Of a stretch of DNA of 64,000 nucleotides, positions 54,732-64,000 are shown one piece after another. Below the pieces are notes generated by a model that had not been told where the DNA came from, did not search any database, and saw only the letters and a list, made by a program, of their open reading frames with translations. Position 1 is the first letter of the stretch. Each line of letters begins with the position of its first letter. The stretch lies in assembly GCF_036250065.1 (NCBI RefSeq), contig NZ_CP109199.1, forward strand, positions 2,542,001 through 2,606,000. The letters run 5' to 3'. This DNA comes from Micromonospora sp. NBC_01699. GTDB taxonomy: Bacteria; Actinomycetota; Actinomycetes; Mycobacteriales; Micromonosporaceae. Made by a program: the position numbers and the translations under genes.

Positions 54732-57056
54732 TCAGACCGGGGTGGGCCGGCCCGACCCGGTCCGGTGGGCCGCGACCACGGTGCTCGCCGCCGCCGGCGC
54801 CGCCGCCGCCGGCGCCGCCCGGTCCCGGTCCCGGTCCCGGTCCCGGTCCCCGGTCAACCGGGGCGCGGCGAGCGCCACCCGGCTCAGCTCGGTGGCCTCC
54901 GACCGAAGCCCGTCGGTGCGGAGATAGTCATCCAGTACCCGGAGCAGTTGGACGGCGAAGACGGCCGTCTCGCAGCTCAGCGCGGCCTGCCGGGCCAGGC
55001 AGATCAGGTTGTCGCGCTCGTCCCGCAGCCACCGGGCCGCCTCGGCGGGCAAGCCCAGCCGGGGACCGGGGCGCCGGGTCGGCGCGGGGTCGTCGGCGGC
55101 GCGGGCGGCGGGAAGCCCCAGCGCACGGGCGGCCCGCGCGGCGGTCGCGGAATAGTCGAGCAGGACCCGGCGTACGGCGGCCTCCCGGCTGGTCGGCTCG
55201 GTGCTGCTGGCGAGTTCGGCCGCGTACAGCCAGAGCAGTTTGGGGATCCGGAACCGCCCGGGGCCGGCCGGCTCGGCGAGCTGCGCCTCGACCAGTTGGT
55301 CCAGTGCGGCGCGACCACACTCGGTGTCGGTGTCCAGCAGCGCCGCGGCAACCTCGGGGGTGACGTGCCCGAGCCGGAGCAGCCCGAGCCGGCGGAACGC
55401 CGTTCTGGCCCCGCCGAGCGAGCGGTAGCTGGCCGCCAGCCGGGGCCGTACGCCGGCCTCGTCCAACCGGTGCCGGTCGTCGTTCATCCGGGCGGCCAGG
55501 TGCGCGACCGACCAGTGCGGATGCGCGGCGAGCCGGCTGCCGGCGGTCCGGACCGCCAGCGGGAGCCGTTCGCAGAGGTCGACCACGGTCGCGGTGGCGT
55601 CGGAGTCGGCGTCGACCCGGTCCGGACCGGCGGTACGGCGGAGCAGTTCGATGCCGTTGACGGCGCTGAGCGGCCCGAGGCGCAGGTGCGGTCCGTCGAG
55701 GCAGGAGAGCCGGTCCCGGCTGGTGACCAGGAGCGCCGCGCCGCCGCGTACCGGGAGCAGGTCGGCGACCTGGGACGGCCGGGTGGCGTTGTCGAGCACC
55801 AGCAGGATCCGCCGCTCGAACAGCAGCGAACGGATCCGGCCACGCTCCTCCTCCTCGGTCCCGGCGGGCCGGTCGTGCGTTGCGCCCAGCGAGCGGTTCA
55901 GCCGGGCCAGCACCTGCGCCGGGGTGAGCGGGGCGACGTCGATGGTGGAGCCGCCGAGGTCGAGGTAGATCTGACCGTCGGGAAACAGGTCCAGCAGGCC
56001 GGCGGCGGCCTGTAGCGCCAGCGTCGACTTGCCGGTGCCGGGCATGCCGTAGATGGTCGCGATCCGTGGGTGGTGGTCGACCGGGGCGAGCGCGGCGCGC
56101 AACCGGACCAGCTCGGCCCGCCGGCCGAGGAATCCGGGTGCGGCGGTGGGTAGCTCGTGCGGCACCGGTGGCGCCGGGGTCCGGCCGCCGCCGGCCGCCG
56201 GGACCGGCGCGGGTCCGGGAGGCCCGGGTACGCCCCGGGGGCCGGACGCGGTGCCGTCGCCGGTCGGCCGGCGACGGCGCTGGCGGGGGTGCAGCAGCGC
56301 CGGGTCCCGCCGCAGTACGGCGTGGTGCAGGTCGACCAGTTCCGGTCCCGGTGCCACGCCCAGGTCCCCGGCCAGCACCCGGCGGGCGGCGCCGAACGTC
56401 TCCGCCGCACCGACCGGGTCGCCGACCCGGTACAGCGCCGTCATCAGCTGGCTCCACGGGCGTTCCCGCAGTGGGTTCTCGGCGACGTGCTCCCGCAACC
56501 GGGCGATCAGGCCGGGCAGGTCGCCGTCCCACAGCTCCAGCCGACAGGCGTAGTACGCCTCGGCGGCGTTGACCCGCCGTTCCCGCAGCCGGTCGAGGGC
56601 GGCGGTGACCAGCGGGCCGCCGGTGGCCGGTGCGGTGCCGGGTCCGGCCGGCCAGAGCTCCAGGGCGCGGTCGAACAGGTCCGCCGCGACCGCCGGCTCA
56701 CCACGGTCGAGCGCGGCGTGTCCGGCACCGGCCAGCCGCTCGAATTCGGTGGCGTCCAGCTCGTCGGCGCCGACCCGGAGCAGGTAACCACCGCCCTCGG
56801 CGACGATCCGGGGTGCCGGGTCGGTCGGGGCGAGCAGCGCGCGTAGCTGACAGACATGGCTGCGCAGGTTGGCCACGGCGGAGGTGGGTGGCCGGGCGCC
56901 CCACAGCTCGTCGACCAGGGCCTCGGCGGAGATCATCTGGTTGTGCTGCACCAGCAGGGTCGCCAGCAGGGCGGTCGGTCGGCCGGTGGGCGGTCGCAGG
57001 AGTCGGCCGTCGTGCCGGACCCGTACGGCTCCCAGGATGTGAAAGGCAAGCGCCAT
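54732..57056 (-). CDS. SARP/AfsR-type transcriptional activator with NB-ARC ATPase domain
   Basis: 774 residues. N-terminal OmpR-like winged helix (FHILGAVRVRHDGRLL, with residues ~35-95 in the recognition fold). Bacterial transcriptional activation domain (BTAD, ~100-245). A Pro/Gly/Arg-rich linker. NB-ARC ATPase with Walker A YGMPGTGKST near residue 337 and Walker B ILLVLDNAT near residue 412. A helical C-terminal region lacking clear TPR repeats, ending in an Asp-Arg repeat. ATG at 57056 follows ggagggcac. SARPs activate secondary-metabolite clusters. It converges on the exporter gene, so it is probably the cluster's activator. Confidence 0.88.
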   Translation of the reverse strand: MALAFHILGAVRVRHDGRLLRPPTGRPTALLATLLVQHNQMISAEALVDELWGARPPTSAVANLRSHVCQLRALLAPTDPAPRIVAEGGGYLLRVGADELDATEFERLAGAGHAALDRGEPAVAADLFDRALELWPAGPGTAPATGGPLVTAALDRLRERRVNAAEAYYACRLELWDGDLPGLIARLREHVAENPLRERPWSQLMTALYRVGDPVGAAETFGAARRVLAGDLGVAPGPELVDLHHAVLRRDPALLHPRQRRRRPTGDGTASGPRGVPGPPGPAPVPAAGGGRTPAPPVPHELPTAAPGFLGRRAELVRLRAALAPVDHHPRIATIYGMPGTGKSTLALQAAAGLLDLFPDGQIYLDLGGSTIDVAPLTPAQVLARLNRSLGATHDRPAGTEEEERGRIRSLLFERRILLVLDNATRPSQVADLLPVRGGAALLVTSRDRLSCLDGPHLRLGPLSAVNGIELLRRTAGPDRVDADSDATATVVDLCERLPLAVRTAGSRLAAHPHWSVAHLAARMNDDRHRLDEAGVRPRLAASYRSLGGARTAFRRLGLLRLGHVTPEVAAALLDTDTECGRAALDQLVEAQLAEPAGPGRFRIPKLLWLYAAELASSTEPTSREAAVRRVLLDYSATAARAARALGLPAARAADDPAPTRRPGPRLGLPAEAARWLRDERDNLICLARQAALSCETAVFAVQLLRVLDDYLRTDGLRSEATELSRVALAAPRLTGDRDRDRDRDRAAPAAAAPAAASTVVAAHRTGSGRPTPV
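54820..54849. repeat. CGGTCC hexamer repeated five times in the SARP gene
   Basis: Five perfect tandem copies (plus strand reading) encode the alternating Asp-Arg run near the C terminus of the regulator. Unit length is a multiple of three, so slippage changes only the number of Asp-Arg pairs. Confidence 0.85.
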
Positions 57057-57245
57057 GTGCCCTCCGATGTGTGCCCCCGAGGTGCCGGTCTGTCACCGGC
57101 ACCGCCTCACGTCGGCTCGGGCAGAAGTATGCCAGTCGATGTGACGGCTTTGTGGTCGTCGATGGCTCGGATGTCAGATCCACGGGTGGACGGGGCGGCC
57201 ATTCGGGGATGGCCGAAACCTGCCATGAGTGATCATCCGGTGGAC

Positions 57246-57284
57246 CGCATAGTATTGCGTTCCGGGTTCCTCTCCTGATAACTT
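57246..57284 (+). promoter_or_regulatory. argC promoter with candidate ArgR operator
   Basis: TTGCGT (57255-57260) and TAACTT (57279-57284) are spaced by 18 bases. The near-palindrome CGCATAGTATTGCG (57246-57259), close to the actinobacterial ARG box, overlaps the -35 box. A second similar half-site (gtatacaaatgcg, 57289-57301) lies just downstream. Repression by ArgR, encoded in the same operon, would follow. Confidence 0.55.
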
Positions 57285-57310
57285 GTCCGTATACAAATGC
57301 GGAGGTGGGC

Positions 57311-58318
57311 ATGGGTATCCGAGTCGCGGTCGCCGGGGCCAGTGGATATGCGGGTGGTGAGCTGCTGCGCCTGATCGCCGGGCATCCCGAGTTCGATCTC
57401 GTCGCCGCCACCGCGCACAGTCAGGCCGGCACACCGGTGTCGGCCGTGCACCCGCACCTGGTCGGGCTGGACCTGATCCTCGGCCGGACCGACCCGGACA
57501 CCCTCGCCGACGCGGATCTGGTCTTCCTCGCCCTGCCGCACGGCCAGTCGGCGGCCGTGGCCGCGACCCTGCCGGAGACGGTCAGGGTGGTCGACCTCGG
57601 CGCCGACCACCGGTTGCGTGACGGCGCGGCCTGGCACCGCTACTACGGGGGCAGCCACGCCGGCTGGTGGACCTACGGCCTGCCCGAACTACCCGGTCAG
57701 CGGTCCGCCATCGCCGCCTCGAACCGGGTGGCGGCCACCGGCTGCTACGCGGTCACGATCACGCTGGCGCTCGCGCCGCTGGTCGCCGCCGGTGCGGTCG
57801 CCGCTCGGGACGTCGTGGTGGTGGCTGCCTCCGGCACCTCCGGCGCGGGCCGGTCGGCGAAGGTCAACCTGCTCGGCAGCGAGGTGATGGGCGACCTGAC
57901 GCCCTACAAGGTCGGTGCCCACCAGCACGTGCCGGAGATCAAGCAGGCGACCGGGGCCACCAGCCTCTCCCTCACCCCGGTGCTCGCGCCGATGCCGCGC
58001 GGCATCCTGGCCACCGTCACCGCGCTGCCGCTGGGCGCCGGTGCGACCGACCCCCGCGCGGTGCTCGCCGAGGCATACGCCGACTCGCCGTTCGTGCACG
58101 TCCTGCCCGAGGGCAGCTGGCCGCACACCGCCGCCACCTACGGCTCCAATTCCTGCCACCTCCAGGCGACCGTCGACGTCGACTCCGGCCGGGTGATCGT
58201 GGTGAGCGCGATCGACAACCTGGGCAAGGGCGCGGCCGGTCAGGCCGTGCAGTGCGCGAACCTGATGCTCGGCCTGCCGGAGACCGCCGGCCTGCCGGTC
58301 TACGGGGTGGCGCCGTGA
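57311..58318 (+). CDS. argC: N-acetyl-gamma-glutamyl-phosphate reductase
   Basis: Third step of arginine synthesis: NADPH reduction of N-acetylglutamyl phosphate to the semialdehyde. 335 residues. N-terminal NADP motif VAVAGASGYAGGELLRL. Catalytic cysteine in VAATGCYAV near residue 145. Substrate region KVGAHQHVPEI near residue 200 and histidine for catalysis within HQH. A GTG at 57305 is in frame but lies in the ribosome site itself (gcggagg), so the ATG at 57311 is the start. First gene of argCJBDFRG. Confidence 0.96.
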   Translation: MGIRVAVAGASGYAGGELLRLIAGHPEFDLVAATAHSQAGTPVSAVHPHLVGLDLILGRTDPDTLADADLVFLALPHGQSAAVAATLPETVRVVDLGADHRLRDGAAWHRYYGGSHAGWWTYGLPELPGQRSAIAASNRVAATGCYAVTITLALAPLVAAGAVAARDVVVVAASGTSGAGRSAKVNLLGSEVMGDLTPYKVGAHQHVPEIKQATGATSLSLTPVLAPMPRGILATVTALPLGAGATDPRAVLAEAYADSPFVHVLPEGSWPHTAATYGSNSCHLQATVDVDSGRVIVVSAIDNLGKGAAGQAVQCANLMLGLPETAGLPVYGVAP

Positions 58319-58376
58319 CCGGATCGACGATCGGCCGCGGCGACGCCGCGCCGCACCCGAGTCAGGAGGGCGAATC

Positions 58377-59549
58377 ATGAGCGTGACCGCACCGCGGGGC
58401 TTCCGGGCGGCCGGGGTCGCCGCCGGCCTCAAGACCACAGGTTCGGCCGACGTGGCGCTGGTCGTCAACGACGGACCCGACGCGACCGCGGCCGGTGTGT
58501 TCACCACCAACCGGGTCAAGGCGGCGCCGGTGCTCTGGACCGAGCAGATCATCCGCGGCGGCGTTGTCCGCGCGGTGGTGCTCAACTCCGGTGGAGCCAA
58601 CGCGTGCACCGGTTCACCCGGCTTCCAGGACACCCACGCCACCGCCGAACAGACCGCGGCCAGCCTGACCGGGTCCAACGCCCGGCTCATCCTCGGCGCC
58701 GGTGAGGTGGCGGTCTGCTCGACCGGGCTGATCGGCGAGCGGCTGCCGATGGACAAACTGCTGCCCGGCGTCCGGGCCGCGGTGCGCGGGCTGGCCCGCG
58801 ACGGTGGCCTGGCCGCCGCCGAGGCGATCATGACGACCGACACCCGGCCGAAGACGACCATCGTGTCCGGCACCGGCTGGACCGTCGGCGGGATGGCCAA
58901 GGGCGCCGGCATGCTGGCCCCGGCGATGGCGACCATGCTCTGCGTGCTCACCACCGACGCGGTCGCCGGCTCGGAGGCGCTCGACACGGCGCTGCGGGCG
59001 GCCTGCCGGGTCACCTTCGACCGGGTCGACTCCGACGGCTGCATGTCGACCAACGACACGGTGTTGCTGCTGGCCAGCGGCGCGTCCGGGATCGAGCCGA
59101 CCCAGGCCGAGCTGACCGCGGCGGTGACCTCCGCCTGCCACGACCTGGCCCAGCAACTCGTCGCCGACGCGGAGGGTGCCACCAAGCAGATCGCGATCGA
59201 CGTGACCGAGGCGGCGAGCGAGGACGACGCGGTCGAGGTGGGCCGATCGGTGGCCCGGAACAACCTGGTCAAGACCGCGCTGTTCGGCAACGACCCCAAC
59301 TGGGGACGCATCCTGGCCGCCGTCGGTACCACCGGCGCGACCTTCGAGCCCGACAGGATCGACGTGGCGGTCAACGGGATCTGGGTGTGCCGTTCCGGCG
59401 CCGCCGCCGAGGACCGGGCCAAGGTCGACCTCGCCGCCCGTGACGTGACCATCCAGGTCCGGCTGAACGCCGGCGCCGAGGCCGCCACGATCTGGACCAA
59501 CGACCTCTCGCACGCCTACGTGCACGAGAACTCGGCGTACTCGTCATGA
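58377..59549 (+). CDS. argJ: Glutamate N-acetyltransferase / amino-acid N-acetyltransferase
   Basis: Recycles the acetyl group from N-acetylornithine to glutamate; bifunctional forms also use acetyl-CoA. 390 residues. The enzyme self-cleaves into two chains before a threonine in the [12 protein letters not shown] motif (Thr near residue 186). Also visible are the N-terminal [12 protein letters not shown], oxyanion-type [11 protein letters not shown], and the C-terminal [17 protein letters not shown] at 58377 follows aggagggcgaatc. Its stop overlaps argB (ATGA). Confidence 0.96.
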   Translation: MSVTAPRGFRAAGVAAGLKTTGSADVALVVNDGPDATAAGVFTTNRVKAAPVLWTEQIIRGGVVRAVVLNSGGANACTGSPGFQDTHATAEQTAASLTGSNARLILGAGEVAVCSTGLIGERLPMDKLLPGVRAAVRGLARDGGLAAAEAIMTTDTRPKTTIVSGTGWTVGGMAKGAGMLAPAMATMLCVLTTDAVAGSEALDTALRAACRVTFDRVDSDGCMSTNDTVLLLASGASGIEPTQAELTAAVTSACHDLAQQLVADAEGATKQIAIDVTEAASEDDAVEVGRSVARNNLVKTALFGNDPNWGRILAAVGTTGATFEPDRIDVAVNGIWVCRSGAAAEDRAKVDLAARDVTIQVRLNAGAEAATIWTNDLSHAYVHENSAYSS

Positions 59550-60474
59550 CGGCGCACACCTCGGCCGGCAACGGCGGCTCGCCGGCCGGCAGCACGCTCT
59601 CCCGTGACCTGAGCCAGGCACAGCTCAAGGCCGCCACCCTGATCGAGGCGCTGCCGTGGCTGGCCCGCTTCTCCGGCGCCACCGTCGTGATCAAGTACGG
59701 CGGCAACGCGATGATCGACCCGGAGTTGCAGCGGGCATTCGCCGCCGACATGGTATTCCTGCGGTACGCCGGACTACGCCCGGTCGTGGTGCACGGCGGT
59801 GGCCCGCAGATCTCGGCGATGCTGAGCCGGCTCGGCATCGTCAGCGAGTTCAAGGGCGGGCTGCGGGTCACCACCCCCGAGGCGATGGACGTCGTCCGGA
59901 TGGTGCTGGTCGGCCAGGTCGGGCGGGAACTGGTCGGGCTGATCAACGAGCACGGCCCGTACGCGGTCGGCCTCTCCGGCGAGGACGCCCGGCTGTTCAC
60001 CGCGGTGCGCCGCCCGGCGTACGTCAACGGCGAGGCGGTCGACATCGGCCAGGTGGGTGACGTCGACGCGGTCAACGTCGACGCGCTGACCGACATCCTC
60101 GCCGCCGGCCGGATCCCGGTCATCTCGACCGTGGCGCCCGACGTCGACGGCGTGCTGCACAACCTCAACGCCGACACGGCGGCCGCCGCACTCGCGGTCG
60201 CCCTGGAGGCGCGCAAGCTGGTCGTCCTCACCGACGTTCCGGGGCTCTACGCGAACTGGCCGGACACCTCCAGCCTCATCTCCGCGCTCACCGCCGACGA
60301 GCTGGCCGAACTGCTGCCCAGCCTGGAGTCCGGCATGGTGCCGAAGATGGAGGCGTGCCTGCGCGCGGTGCGCGGCGGCGTACCGGCGGCACATGTGGTC
60401 GACGGCCGGGTCGCGCACTCGACCCTGCTGGAAGTCTTCACCTCGGAAGGATTCGGAACCATGGTGAGCTCGTC

Positions 60475-60478
<4 letters not shown>
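59546..60478 (+). CDS. argB: Acetylglutamate kinase
   Basis: Phosphorylates N-acetylglutamate; usually the arginine-sensitive control step in organisms with ArgJ. 310 residues. Amino-acid-kinase fold with [10 protein letters not shown] near residue 50 (phosphate binding), [13 protein letters not shown] near residue 82 and [24 protein letters not shown] near residue 208. An N-terminal helix ([17 protein letters not shown]) is of the type that forms arginine-sensitive hexamers. Overlaps both argJ and argD by four bases. Confidence 0.96.
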
Positions 60479-63251
<2,773 letters not shown>

Positions 63252-63259
<8 letters not shown>

Positions 63260-64000
63260 GCGCGTGGTTTTGGCGTACTCGGGGGGCCTTGACACCTCGG
63301 TTGCCATCCCGTATTTGGCCGAGCAGACCGGCGCCGAGGTGATCGCGGTGGCGATCGACGTGGGCCAGGGCGGCGAGGACATGAACGCCATCCGCCAGCG
63401 GGCCCTGGACTGCGGTGCGGTCGAGTCGGAGGTGGTTGACGGCCGCGAGGAGTTCGCCGCCGACTTCTGCCTGCCGGCACTGCGCGCGAACGCGCTCTAC
63501 ATGGACCGCTACCCGCTGGTCTCGGCGCTCTCCCGGCCGCTGATCGTCCGGCACCTGGTCGAGGCGGCCAAGAAGTACGGCGGCACCATCGTTTCGCACG
63601 GCTGCACCGGCAAGGGCAACGACCAGGTTCGCTTCGAGGTCGGTATCGGTGCCCTCGCCCCCGACCTGAAGGTCCTCGCGCCCGCCCGGGACTTCGCCTG
63701 GACCCGGGACAAGGCGATCGCGTACGCCGAGGAGAAGGGGCTGCCGATCGACGTCACGCACAAGTCGCCGTACTCGATCGACCAGAACCTGTGGGGGCGC
63801 GCGGTCGAGACCGGGTTCCTGGAGGACATCTGGAACGCGCCGATCGAGGACGTCTACTCCTACACCGCCAACCCGGCCGAGGCCCGTGACCCGGACGAGG
63901 TCGTGATCACCTTCGAGGCCGGTGTGCCGGTGGCGATCGACGGCGAGACGGTCACCCCGTACCAGGCGATCGTGGAGCTGAACCGGCGCGCGGGTGCGCA
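63252..64000 (+). CDS. argG: Argininosuccinate synthase, N-terminal part (cut by window end)
   Basis: Joins citrulline and aspartate using ATP. 249 residues are visible. The PP-loop ATP-binding motif is [12 protein letters not shown] near residue 7. [14 protein letters not shown] near residue 117 binds citrulline and aspartate. [15 protein letters not shown] is near residue 173. ATG at 63252 sits after gaaaggagcagcacacc and overlaps the argR stop by eight bases. The frame stays open to the last base, so the C-terminal part and probably argH lie beyond. Confidence 0.97.

Noticed and set aside
50597-57056. Lanthipeptide, lasso peptide or sactipeptide cluster
   Set aside because: No LanB/C/M, asparagine-synthetase-like cyclase, lasso protease or radical-SAM gene is present; only redox, export and peptidase genes.

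Overview
The window is high-GC actinobacterial chromosome, most likely from the Micromonosporaceae (Micromonospora/Plantactinospora-like). This rests on very strong G/C third-position bias, many GTG starts, chains of GTGA/ATGA gene overlaps, a mihF integration host factor, an infC gene with a non-canonical ATC start, and the gene order carB-pyrD-bioA-pyrF-mihF-gmk-rpoZ-coaBC-metK-priA. The genus is inferred from gene order and recall, not from a database search.

Layout. 1-4622: end of a pyrimidine operon (carB, pyrD, pyrF) with a biotin aminotransferase gene (bioA) inside it. 4661-10671: mihF, a divergent guanylate kinase, rpoZ, coaBC, metK and helicase-degenerate priA. 10816-13132: two accessory genes, a P-loop kinase/ParB-like fusion and a cytochrome P450. 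13245-16329: def-fmt-rsmB, closed by a strong terminator. 16409-18575: a septum-formation-type lipoprotein and a sugar epimerase. 18687-32206: an accessory locus with two very large divergent secreted-protein genes. One encodes DNRLRE-like, FG-GAP and LamG domains. The other encodes an RHS/SpvB-like polymorphic toxin with a HINT domain and a toxin tip. It is followed by an immunity gene, then a duplicated HINT plus alternative toxin tip, then a second immunity gene.

32750-38331: rpe, a REC-GGDEF response regulator, and an FMN-riboswitch-controlled riboflavin operon ribD-ribE-ribBA-ribH. 38357-40854 (minus): a polar amino-acid ABC transporter. 41087-44281: an ECF sigma factor, hisE-hisG, a DMT transporter and a PH-domain protein. 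44282-45886: structured leader and infC-rpmI-rplT. 45919-50588: an rRNA methyltransferase, a leader region with a short ORF, and pheS-pheT.

50597-57056 is the most unusual part: S26 signal peptidase, a minus-strand 73-residue peptide with ten cysteines, a MauE-like membrane protein, a membrane-anchored thioredoxin-like protein, an ABC exporter and a SARP/NB-ARC regulator. I read it as a candidate biosynthesis, folding and export system for a disulfide-rich secreted peptide. The MauE/thioredoxin pair recalls how methylamine dehydrogenase's disulfide-rich small subunit is matured. Direct heptamer repeats of SARP-site geometry lie in front of the peptide gene.

57246-64000: arginine operon argC-J-B-D-F-R-G, cut by the window end, with a candidate ArgR operator overlapping its promoter.

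No rRNA, tRNA, CRISPR array, transposase or prophage was recognised.
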